Shown here piece after piece: positions 1 through 6,799 of a DNA stretch of 29,123 nt. Both the position numbers and the translations under genes were made by a program. The notes beneath the pieces are model-generated. The model saw only the letters and a program-made list of their open reading frames with translations. It was not told the origin of the DNA and searched no databases. Position 1 is the first letter of the stretch, and every line of letters begins with the position of its first letter. The DNA comes from CAYUXU01 sp964489695. GTDB taxonomy: Bacteria > Bacillota_I > Bacilli_A > Erysipelotrichales > Erysipelotrichaceae. Where the stretch lies: contig CAZAZP010000013.1 in NCBI GenBank assembly GCA_964489695.1, forward strand, positions 1-29,123. Reading direction: 5' to 3'.

Positions 1-13
1 TTTAACATCTTAT

Positions 14-52
14 TGTTTTTTATTTAGTGTCTACTTTAAAGGTATTATAATC
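14..52. repeat. Terminal inverted repeat, left copy (possible IS end)
   Basis: Positions 14-36 match the reverse complement of 29086-29108 over 23 consecutive bases (core TTTAGTGTCTACTT). The next 16 bases (37-52) agree with the mate copy at 11 of 16 positions. The repeat points inward to the missing sequence at both ends, as the two ends of an insertion sequence would. No transposase reading frame lies in the window, so the IS assignment is inference. The 62 bases before the ATPase stop codon hold no convincing terminator. Confidence 0.6.
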
Positions 53-62
53 AAACCTCTTT

Positions 63-845
63 TTAATTTATCCCGATTAATTCATTAACTTGCAATTGTT
101 GGTATAACTTGGCTAATTCTGCCTTTTTTAATTGTTGTTTTTCACTTCCCGCCACATCTAAAATCAATTTACCTTGATTAAACATCATTAAGCGTGTACC
201 GTAATTTAAAGCTTGCTCTAAATTATGGGTAATCATAATGGTAGTTAATTGATGTTTAGTGACTAATTGTTTGGTTAAAGCCATAATCCGTTCACTACTT
301 TTAGGATCTAAGGCAGCGGTATGTTCATCTAATAATAATAACTGTGGTTGTTGTAATAAAACCATTAATAAAGCTAAAGCTTGCCGTTGTCCCCCGGATA
401 AAAGACCCACTGGTGTATCTAGTTTATCTTCTAGCTTTAAATCCAATTCTTTTAATAATTCAATAAATCGTTGTTTGGCTTGGTGAGCTTTACCGCGTTT
501 AAAATTAAACAGGTGCCCTTTATTAAAAGCTAATGACAGATTTTCAAACACCGTTAAGGCTGGAGCAGTTCCTAATAAGGGATCTTGATGCACCCGCGCA
601 ATCATTTTCGCTCGTTGATGATGGGCTAATTCATTTAACTGTTGTGTCTTAAAAGTAATCTCACCGGCGGTTGGGTCTTCTTGACCACCTAAGAGATTGA
701 ATAAAGTAGTCTTACCACTTCCATTTGTACCAATAATTACGACAAATTCATGTTCTGCAATTGCGAAACTTAAATTATCAAATAAAACTAATTCATTTTC
801 ATCTGGTAGATTAAATGTTTTACTAACGTGATTAAAATTTAGCAT
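63..845 (-). CDS. ABC transporter ATP-binding protein, TrpX/Z-type amino-acid importer
   Basis: This is the cytoplasmic ATPase of the importer encoded with the next two genes. The start is taken at 845 (260 aa) because a GAGGT ribosome site sits six bases upstream and the ABC fold begins at once; an in-frame start at 887 would add 14 unlikely residues. Walker A is GTNGSGKT at about residues 39-46, the signature LSGGQ at 149-153, and Walker B ends in LLLLDEH with the catalytic Glu at 174. The protein has the length of a stand-alone importer ATPase. It overlaps the permease gene by 14 bp, which indicates translational coupling. The substrate cannot be read from the ATPase; the Tyr-codon leader upstream of the operon suggests tyrosine. 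Confidence 0.9.
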   Translation of the reverse strand: MLNFNHVSKTFNLPDENELVLFDNLSFAIAEHEFVVIIGTNGSGKTTLFNLLGGQEDPTAGEITFKTQQLNELAHHQRAKMIARVHQDPLLGTAPALTVFENLSLAFNKGHLFNFKRGKAHQAKQRFIELLKELDLKLEDKLDTPVGLLSGGQRQALALLMVLLQQPQLLLLDEHTAALDPKSSERIMALTKQLVTKHQLTTIMITHNLEQALNYGTRLMMFNQGKLILDVAGSEKQQLKKAELAKLYQQLQVNELIGIN

Positions 846-1722
846 ATCTGACCTCACTTTGGGGTTGTTTTTTCGATTTAGGAGCATTGATAATTACCAT
901 AACGATAAATAATAAGACAGTGACTAATTTAAGGTATTGGGGATCCATCCCTAACCGTAGGGCTAAAGCTACGATTAAACGATAACTTATTGAGCCAATT
1001 ATGACCGCACTACTTAAGCGGCTTTTAATTTTCTTTAAAAGAATCGTTCCTAAGATACCCGACGATAATCCTAAAATAATCATGCCACTCCCAATTGAAA
1101 TATCATAATAACGACTTAAAGAAATAGCTAAGCCACCACTTAAAGCGACTAAACCATTGGCTAACCCTAGACCTAAAATCTTAATTAAATTGGGATTATG
1201 GCCAAGGGAAGCGATTAAGCTTTCATTATCACCCACTAAGCGAAATAAATAACCTAAGCGGGTCGTTAAAAACCAATCTAAACCAAATTTCGCCATTAAA
1301 CAAATGAGTAATAAAATAAACAAATTACGATAAGGAGCAAAGTTGGCTAATAGCGGCCAATCAAAGATGGTCGTATCATGTAATAACGGTAAATTCGAGC
1401 GCCCACCAGCTAACATTAAATTGATGGAATATAAACCTGTCATCACTAAAATCCCACTGAGCAGTTGATTTATTTTTAGTTTAACATGTAAGATACCGGT
1501 TACTAAACCTGCTAAGGTTCCCGCAAGTGCGGCTAGTAATAATGCTAGACTAGCAGGAAATTGCATTTTAATTAATACTGCGGTCACAACGGCCCCTAAG
1601 GGAAACGTTCCATCCACACTTAAGTCAGATATCCCTAAGATCTGATAAGCAATCATTACGCCCATTGTTAATAAGGCATATAATAGTCCTTGTTCGATAA
1701 CGTTAATCAGAAAGCTTAACAT
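832..1722 (-). CDS. ABC transporter permease (BPD_transp_2 family)
   Basis: This 296-aa integral membrane protein has roughly eight hydrophobic segments. The N-terminal motif ISDLSVDGTFPLGA (about residues 30-43) is typical of permeases paired with PF04392 substrate-binding lipoproteins (the streptococcal TrpXYZ type). It should form the membrane channel, probably as a homodimer since only one permease gene is present. It starts three bases after the lipoprotein stop codon and overlaps the ATPase gene, so all three components are translated from one message. The Shine-Dalgarno sequence is weak, consistent with coupling to the upstream gene. Family assignment is by recognised motifs; substrate is inferred from context only. 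Confidence 0.88.
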   Translation of the reverse strand: MLSFLINVIEQGLLYALLTMGVMIAYQILGISDLSVDGTFPLGAVVTAVLIKMQFPASLALLLAALAGTLAGLVTGILHVKLKINQLLSGILVMTGLYSINLMLAGGRSNLPLLHDTTIFDWPLLANFAPYRNLFILLLICLMAKFGLDWFLTTRLGYLFRLVGDNESLIASLGHNPNLIKILGLGLANGLVALSGGLAISLSRYYDISIGSGMIILGLSSGILGTILLKKIKSRLSSAVIIGSISYRLIVALALRLGMDPQYLKLVTVLLFIVMVIINAPKSKKQPQSEVRYAKF

Positions 1723-1725
1723 GGG

Positions 1726-2682
1726 TTATTTCCAGATAGCCCGTTTGGCGATAATAGCTGGAATCTCTAAACCCAATAACTCCGCTACTTGCTTACTAAC
1801 AAATAGTTCGGTACTGGTGGAAATCTCCACAGGAATATCCGCTGGCGCAATTTGTTGGATTAAGATTTTCTCTGCCATGTTAGCGGCTTGCTTTCCTAAT
1901 AAGTTATAACTGATCGAATCCGAAGCTAAAATACCCACTTCAAATTGGCCAGCTTCCGCCATAAAGACGGGTCTTTTTTCTTTATTAGCAATACTCACAA
2001 CTTGCGCCGCTGCTTTAGCAATCATATTATCAGTAATAATATAGAAGGCATCCACTTCATGGTTCATTTGCTCACTAGCTAAGGCGATTTCATTGGCTGA
2101 ACTTAAACCTAGTTTTTTCAATTTTAAATTAAAGCCCGCGATTAGCTTTTCGATTTCTGCAATTTGGACTAAGCTATTATCTTCACCCGTGTTGTATAAT
2201 ACTCCAATGGTTTTCGCTGTTGGTAAAAAATCACGGATTAGTTGGAGTTGGCGTCCAATTGGAGCCATGTCACTCACACCAGTTATTAGTCCGCCTGGTT
2301 TTTCATTGCTTTTGACTAAGCCGGCGGTGACCGCATCGGTTACGGCATTAAATAGAATTGGGATATTGGTGTCTTTAGTACCATTAGCTGCTGCTTGGGC
2401 AGCTGGGGTCGCAATTGCATAAATCAAATCTACTTGATCCGCTACTAATTGACTTACAATAATATCAGCGTTCGTACTTTCTCCAAAGGCATTTTTCTCA
2501 ATTAGCCGAATTTGATCAGTTAAACCTAATTCCTCTAAGCCCGTAATAAAGCCCGTTTGGGCATCATTTAGGGCCGGATGATCAGTCCATAAGAGAATCC
2601 CAATTGTAAATTTATGCGTAGTTTTCGGACTACAACCCACTAACAAGCCCATCGTTAATAATAATAAACCAATTTTTTTCAT
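1726..2682 (-). CDS. ABC transporter substrate-binding lipoprotein (PF04392 type)
   Basis: This 318-aa protein starts with a lipoprotein signal peptide whose lipobox is LVGC (Cys17), so it should be anchored to the outer face of the membrane. The body matches the ABC_sub_bind family (periplasmic-binding fold type 1): an N-terminal strand FTIGILLWTDHPALNDA, then the conserved stretch IPILFNAVTDAV near residues 110-121. It is the first structural gene of the operon, with a strong AAAGGAG site ten bases before the ATG and only about 17 bases after the attenuator terminator. Known relatives bind aromatic amino acids (TrpX) or are annotated generically. The five-Tyr leader peptide makes tyrosine the best guess, but the protein alone does not prove this. 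Confidence 0.87.
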   Translation of the reverse strand: MKKIGLLLLTMGLLVGCSPKTTHKFTIGILLWTDHPALNDAQTGFITGLEELGLTDQIRLIEKNAFGESTNADIIVSQLVADQVDLIYAIATPAAQAAANGTKDTNIPILFNAVTDAVTAGLVKSNEKPGGLITGVSDMAPIGRQLQLIRDFLPTAKTIGVLYNTGEDNSLVQIAEIEKLIAGFNLKLKKLGLSSANEIALASEQMNHEVDAFYIITDNMIAKAAAQVVSIANKEKRPVFMAEAGQFEVGILASDSISYNLLGKQAANMAEKILIQQIAPADIPVEISTSTELFVSKQVAELLGLEIPAIIAKRAIWK

Positions 2683-2700
2683 TTTCTTTCTCCTTTAAAT

Positions 2701-2726
2701 AAAAAACTTTGTGGTATCCACAAAGT
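2701..2726 (-). terminator. Intrinsic terminator of the Tyr attenuator
   Basis: On the minus strand, ACTTTGTGG (2726-2718) pairs perfectly with CCACAAAGT (2714-2706) around a three-base loop, followed by a run of T (2705-2701). It lies between the leader peptide and the lipoprotein gene, so termination here would shut off the operon. Its 5' arm can alternatively pair with 2760-2752, which would abolish the terminator. Confidence 0.88.
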
Positions 2727-2804
2727 CCCGAATTGATTTATTATTTCAAAGCTTGTGGATTACCAAATGAAAACAGTTAATATCCACCAGCGTGATTATT
2801 AACT
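2706..2804 (-). promoter_or_regulatory. Ribosome-mediated tyrosine attenuator (mutually exclusive hairpins)
   Basis: Four overlapping pairings are visible on the minus strand. A:B is AGTTAATA (2804-2797) with TATTAACT (2782-2775). B:C is GTGGATATTAA (2787-2777) with 2766-2755, 11 pairs including two G-U and one bulge. C:D is ATCCACAA (2760-2753) with TTGTGGAT (2723-2716). D:E is the terminator (2726-2706). Segment A begins inside the leader stop codon (2806-2804). A ribosome finishing the leader would cover A, freeing B:C and D:E and terminating. A ribosome stalled on the Tyr codons would leave A:B free, so C:D forms and transcription continues. The pairings are seen; the switching logic is inferred from classical attenuators. 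Confidence 0.75.
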
Positions 2805-2866
2805 TATGTTTTTACGTAGTAATAGTAATAGCTTTGACTATTAATGTTAGTCGGTAACGTTAACAT
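2804..2866 (-). CDS. Tyrosine-rich leader peptide (20 aa)
   Basis: This short ORF reads MLTLPTNINSQS, then five Tyr (codons TAT TAC TAT TAC TAC at 2830-2816), then VKT and TAA. AAAAGGGG (2880-2873) is a good Shine-Dalgarno site six bases before the ATG, and a sigma-A-type promoter ends about 20 bases upstream. The position is that of a classical attenuation leader peptide: short, at the 5' end of the transcript, with a run of codons for one amino acid and a stop codon abutting competing hairpins. Its product is probably not functional as a protein; translation itself would sense charged tRNA-Tyr. Five tandem Tyr codons by chance in exactly this setting are unlikely. Confidence 0.82.
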   Translation of the reverse strand: MLTLPTNINSQSYYYYYVKT

Positions 2867-2884
2867 ATGTTTCCCCTTTTTCTC

Positions 2885-2913
2885 ATCCTAGCAAGATACA
2901 AATGAAAAATCAA
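2885..2913 (-). promoter_or_regulatory. Promoter of the Tyr-leader/ABC importer operon
   Basis: TTGATT (2913-2908) and TAGGAT (2890-2885) are separated by 17 bases on the minus strand. Transcription would start near 2878-2881, immediately before the leader-peptide ribosome site, so the untranslated 5' end would be very short. Confidence 0.65.
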
Positions 2914-2919
2914 GTGATA

Positions 2920-2990
2920 TTTTCAATATAATGTAATATATTTTCATTTAATTGCTTTTATAGCAATGAAATTACATTTAGTGCTGAAAA
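2920..2990. repeat. Long interrupted inverted repeat between divergent promoters
   Basis: Nested complementary arms surround TTTAT at 2957-2961: ATTGCT/AGCAAT (2951-2956 with 2962-2967), TTTC/GAAA (2942-2945 with 2968-2971), AATGTAAT/ATTACATT (2930-2937 with 2971-2978, sharing one base) and TTTTCA/TGAAAA (2920-2925 with 2985-2990). It sits directly upstream of the leader promoter and upstream of ispF. Its role is unknown; an operator or a cruciform-prone spacer are possible. Confidence 0.45.
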
Positions 2991-3043
2991 TCGTGATATA
3001 ACCGCTTCCCAATCGCCTTTTAATGTTATCTTGCGGTAAAAAG

Positions 3044-3052
3044 TGCTAAAAT
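3044..3052 (+). promoter_or_regulatory. Extended -10 promoter for ispF operon
   Basis: TGCTAAAAT matches the TG-N-TATAAT extended -10 pattern with one mismatch in the hexamer. No good -35 box is seen. The start site would fall near 3059, just before the GAGGT ribosome site of ispF. Confidence 0.45.
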
Positions 3053-3068
3053 ATCTAAGAGGTAGCTT

Positions 3069-3560
3069 ATGTATCGCATTGGTCAGTCCACAGATATTCA
3101 TCAACTGGTTAAAGATCGGCCCTTAATTCTCGGTGGGGTAAACATTCCGTTTGAATTAGGCCTTTTAGGTCATTCTGATGCGGATGTCTTAACTCACGCG
3201 GTGATTGAAAGTATTATTGGAGCCTTAGGTAAAGGTGATATCGGTGGTTTATTCCCTGATACTGATCCCGTTTACCATAATATTTCCTCACTGGAATTAT
3301 TAAGACAGACCGTTATTCTCATGCACCAAGCTGGTTATCAAATCGGGAATATTGATAGTTTAATTATTTTGGAGAAACCATTATTAGCTAAATATATCCC
3401 CCTGATGAAAGAAAACCTAGCAAATGTTTTGCATGTAGCTACTCAAAAGATTAATATCAAAGCGACACGGCCCGAGAAATTGGGTTTTATTGGCCGTCAA
3501 GAAGGAATTATGGCCCAAGCAGTAGTTTTATTAGAAAGGGTTTTAGATGAAAAAGATTAG
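3069..3560 (+). CDS. ispF: 2-C-methyl-D-erythritol 2,4-cyclodiphosphate synthase
   Basis: IspF converts CDP-methylerythritol 2-phosphate to the cyclic diphosphate in the MEP isoprenoid pathway, as a cytoplasmic trimer. The 163-aa length is normal. Expected metal ligands are present: Asp9 and His11 in TDIH, and His43 after the GHSDADVL motif (residues 34-41). FPDTDP at about 63-68 and the C-terminal ATRPEKLGFIGR motif are also typical. AGAGGT precedes the ATG by six bases. The gene overlaps gltX by 14 bp, matching the ispF-gltX linkage known in other Firmicutes. ispD, its usual upstream neighbour, is not here. This shows that the organism probably makes isoprenoids by the MEP route, although no other pathway gene is in the window. 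Confidence 0.95.
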   Translation: MYRIGQSTDIHQLVKDRPLILGGVNIPFELGLLGHSDADVLTHAVIESIIGALGKGDIGGLFPDTDPVYHNISSLELLRQTVILMHQAGYQIGNIDSLIILEKPLLAKYIPLMKENLANVLHVATQKINIKATRPEKLGFIGRQEGIMAQAVVLLERVLDEKD

Positions 3561-4986
3561 AGTCCGTTATGCCCCTAGTCCCACTGGTCACTTGCATATC
3601 GGTAATGCCCGGACCGCCTTATTTAATTATTTATTTGCGAAGCACTATGATGGTGACTTTATTTTACGGATTGAAGACACCGATATTGAAAGAAACGTGG
3701 CTGGCGGGGAAGAATCACAGTTATATTATTTAAATTGGTTAGGTATTTATCCTGATGAATCACCGACTAACCCCAATCCTAAGTACGCACCTTATCGGCA
3801 GATGGAACGCTTAGAGCTTTATCAACAAACCGTCAAGCAATTATTAGAGTTAGGTCATGCCTACAAATGTTTTTGTACGGCGGAAGAATTAGCAGCTGAT
3901 TATGAACGCCAACTAGCAGCTGGTTATAGTTCCACTCGCTATAGTGGTACTTGTCGGAATTTATCAGCTACGGAAGTTGCCAAAAAAGAAGCTGCTGGTT
4001 TACCTTATGTCATTCGCTTAAAAGTGCCCGAAAATAAAACCTACCAATTCAATGATTTGATTCGTGGTTTAGTTAAATTTGAATCACAAGATATCGGTGA
4101 TTGGGTCCTGGTTAAAAGTAATGGGATTCCTACTTATAATTTTGCAGTGGTGGTTGATGATCATTATATGGATATTACCCATGTCTTCCGTGGTGAAGAA
4201 CATTTAAGCAATACCCCAAGACAACTCATGATTTATGAAATGTTAAACTGGGAAGCACCGAGTTTTGCGCATATGACCTTAATTGTGAATGAGCAACATA
4301 AAAAACTCTCGAAACGAGATAATTCGATTATGCAATTTATGAGTCAATATAAAGAAAAAGGTTATTTACCGGAAGCGATGTTTAACTTTATGGCTTTATT
4401 AGGTTGGTCACCTGAAGGTGAAACAGAAATCTTCTCACCCGCTGAACTGATTAAAATTTTTGATGAAAAACGGTTATCAAAATCACCTTCGATGTTTGAT
4501 AAAAATAAATTAACTTGGATTAATAATCGGTATATTAAAGACTTACCCCTTGAACAATTAATTACTATGACGTTACCATTTTTAAAAGATGCTTATCCAA
4601 CGATTGACTTTGAGCCAAAGTGGGTAAGTAACTTGATTGGTCTTTACCATGATCAATTGTCTTATGGGGCTGAAATCGTGCCACTATCTGAGCTATTTTT
4701 TGCTGAGTTTAAGCTTGATGATGCAGCAAGTGAAATCGTGGAAGCCGAAACTACTAAGCAAGTTGCTAGTGAGTTTAAGCGCCAATTACTACACCTGAGT
4801 CAGTGGAGCCCTGATGGCTTACGTCAAGCGCTAAACGATACCAAAGCTCAAACTGGTATCAAAGGCCAACCACTGTTTATGGGCTTACGGGTAGTAATGA
4901 CTGGCCAAATGCATGGACCAGACTTAATTAATACGCTTTATTTATTAGGTAAAACCAAAATACAAGCCCGCTTAGCCCAATATTAG
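3547..4986 (+). CDS. gltX: Glutamyl-tRNA synthetase
   Basis: This class I aminoacyl-tRNA synthetase charges tRNA-Glu in the cytoplasm. The 479-aa length is normal for bacterial GluRS. The HIGH-type motif is HLHIG (residues 15-19) following APSPTG, and the KMSKS-type motif is KLSKR (253-257). The catalytic Rossmann fold occupies about 1-310 and the helical anticodon-binding domain the rest, ending in the typical LLGKTKIQARL stretch. GAAAGGG inside ispF lies six bases before the ATG, so translation is coupled to ispF. Many bacteria lacking GlnRS use this enzyme on both tRNA-Glu and tRNA-Gln with GatCAB; whether that holds here cannot be seen. Confidence 0.96.
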   Translation: MKKIRVRYAPSPTGHLHIGNARTALFNYLFAKHYDGDFILRIEDTDIERNVAGGEESQLYYLNWLGIYPDESPTNPNPKYAPYRQMERLELYQQTVKQLLELGHAYKCFCTAEELAADYERQLAAGYSSTRYSGTCRNLSATEVAKKEAAGLPYVIRLKVPENKTYQFNDLIRGLVKFESQDIGDWVLVKSNGIPTYNFAVVVDDHYMDITHVFRGEEHLSNTPRQLMIYEMLNWEAPSFAHMTLIVNEQHKKLSKRDNSIMQFMSQYKEKGYLPEAMFNFMALLGWSPEGETEIFSPAELIKIFDEKRLSKSPSMFDKNKLTWINNRYIKDLPLEQLITMTLPFLKDAYPTIDFEPKWVSNLIGLYHDQLSYGAEIVPLSELFFAEFKLDDAASEIVEAETTKQVASEFKRQLLHLSQWSPDGLRQALNDTKAQTGIKGQPLFMGLRVVMTGQMHGPDLINTLYLLGKTKIQARLAQY

Positions 4987-4997
4987 AAAGGATTATA

Positions 4998-6788
4998 ATG
5001 ACAAATTTACCTTTACGCCAAGAACTACCCCAAGCTGAGACTTGGGACTTAACCACTATTTTCCCAACTGATCAAGCTTGGGAAACTGAACTTACTGCTT
5101 TAAAACAAGCTTATCCCGCTTTAAGTGCTTATCAAGGTCAGTTGTTAGCTAGCCCTGAATCACTGTTAGCCGCCTTTACTTTAGCGGAGGACTTACAACA
5201 ACGTTTAGAAAATCTTTACGTTTATGCCCATCTAAATAACGATACTGATACGACTAATGCTCATTATCAAGGCTATTTAAGTCAAGTTGGGGCCTTAGTG
5301 GCGGAAATCAGTGCCGCTTTATCTTTTATGCCAACGGAATTAATGGCTGGTGATGAACAACTAGTGTGGGATTATTTAACTAAATTGCCCGAGTTAGCTA
5401 TTTATGATCATTACTTAAAAGAATTGTTTGCGAAACGTCCCCATATTTTATCACTTGAAGTTGAAGCGGTCTTAGCTCAAGCCTCTGAAGTGCTGGGGAT
5501 GTCAAGTGATATTTTTAGTGTCTTAAATAACGCTGATTTAAAATTTGGTTCAATTAAAGATGAACAAGGCCAAGTGGTTACTTTATCACATGGTCGTTAT
5601 GGTGTCTTTTTGGAAAGCCAAAACCGCGAAGTGCGAGCTGCGGCTTATCAAACGCTCTATCAAGCTTACCAAGACCATATTAATACCTTCGCCACTACGT
5701 TACGGGGCCAAATTAAACAGCATAATCTAAATGCCCGTTTACGCCATTATCCTTCAGCTCGGGCTGCGGCTTTAGCCAATAATTTTATTCCCGAAACTGT
5801 TTATGATGCTTTAGTTGAGGCCATTAATGATGGTCTACCACTTTTACATCGTTATGTAGCGCTAAGGAAGAAAGCTTTAAAACTAGCCGAAATTAAGATG
5901 TATGATCTTTATGTACCGTTTGTTGAAGCGATTGATTTAAAATTTAGCTTTGAAGAAGCCAAAGAATTAGTGTTAGCAGCGTTAGCGGTTTTAGGTGATG
6001 AATATGTTGCCCTTTTAAAACGCGCCTTTGACGAACGTTGGATTGATATTCATGAAAACCAAGGTAAACGCAGTGGCGCTTATTCTTCCGGTGCTTATAA
6101 TACTAACCCGTTTATTTTATTAAACTGGCATGATACGTTAGATAACGTCTTTACCTTAGCCCATGAACTTGGTCATAGTATTCATAGTTATTACACGCGT
6201 AATAACCAACCTTATGTTTATGGTGATTATTCAATTTTCTTAGCGGAAGTTGCTTCCACTACCAATGAAAACTTATTAACGGATTATCTATTAAAGAAAT
6301 ATTCCGACCCTAAAATTCAAGCTTACCTGATTAACCATTATTTAGATGGCTTTAAAGCAACGGTCTTCCGCCAAACTCAATTCGCTGAATTTGAACATTT
6401 GATTCACGAATTAGATGAGCAAGGTGTAGCTTTAACCCCCACTGTTTTAAGTGAAAAATACTTAGCGATTAATCAGAAATACTATGGTCCAGAATTAGTT
6501 TATGATGATGAGATTAAACTAGAATGGGCGCGAATTCCCCACTTTTACTATAACTACTATGTTTATCAGTACGCGACTGGCTTTAGTGCCGCTGCGACAT
6601 TAAGTCATTTAATTTTAACCGATCAAGCCGCGGTAAATCATTATCTTGACTTCTTAAAAGCCGGTAGTTCTGATTATCCGATTGAAGTCTTAAAAAAGGC
6701 TGGTGTCGATATGAATACTAACGCTGCGACCAAAGCTGCTTTAGCCATTTTTGATCAGTATTTAACCAAATTAGAAAATATAAAATAA
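4998..6788 (+). CDS. pepF: Oligoendopeptidase F (M3B metallopeptidase)
   Basis: PepF is a cytoplasmic zinc peptidase that cuts oligopeptides of roughly 7-17 residues. The zinc motif HELGH lies at residues 389-393 and the third ligand is probably Glu417 in FLAEVAST. The N-terminal LPQAETWDLTTIFPTD segment is characteristic of the family, as is the FRQTQFAEFE helix downstream of the metal site. The 596-aa length is normal and there is no signal peptide. AGAAAGGA lies a few bases before the ATG, 11 bases after gltX. It probably recycles peptides for amino-acid supply, which fits an organism that also imports amino acids. Confidence 0.95.
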   Translation: MTNLPLRQELPQAETWDLTTIFPTDQAWETELTALKQAYPALSAYQGQLLASPESLLAAFTLAEDLQQRLENLYVYAHLNNDTDTTNAHYQGYLSQVGALVAEISAALSFMPTELMAGDEQLVWDYLTKLPELAIYDHYLKELFAKRPHILSLEVEAVLAQASEVLGMSSDIFSVLNNADLKFGSIKDEQGQVVTLSHGRYGVFLESQNREVRAAAYQTLYQAYQDHINTFATTLRGQIKQHNLNARLRHYPSARAAALANNFIPETVYDALVEAINDGLPLLHRYVALRKKALKLAEIKMYDLYVPFVEAIDLKFSFEEAKELVLAALAVLGDEYVALLKRAFDERWIDIHENQGKRSGAYSSGAYNTNPFILLNWHDTLDNVFTLAHELGHSIHSYYTRNNQPYVYGDYSIFLAEVASTTNENLLTDYLLKKYSDPKIQAYLINHYLDGFKATVFRQTQFAEFEHLIHELDEQGVALTPTVLSEKYLAINQKYYGPELVYDDEIKLEWARIPHFYYNYYVYQYATGFSAAATLSHLILTDQAAVNHYLDFLKAGSSDYPIEVLKKAGVDMNTNAATKAALAIFDQYLTKLENIK

Positions 6789-6799
6789 AGGAGAAACTT

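Noticed and set aside
2951..2967. ATTGCT/AGCAAT hairpin as a terminator
   Set aside because: It has no following T run and lies between promoters, outside the predicted transcripts. It is described as part of the larger dyad instead.
2683..3000. T-box riboswitch upstream of the ABC importer
   Set aside because: There is no AGGGTGGNACCGCG-type T-box sequence or specifier-stem layout. The Tyr-codon ORF and competing hairpins explain the leader better.
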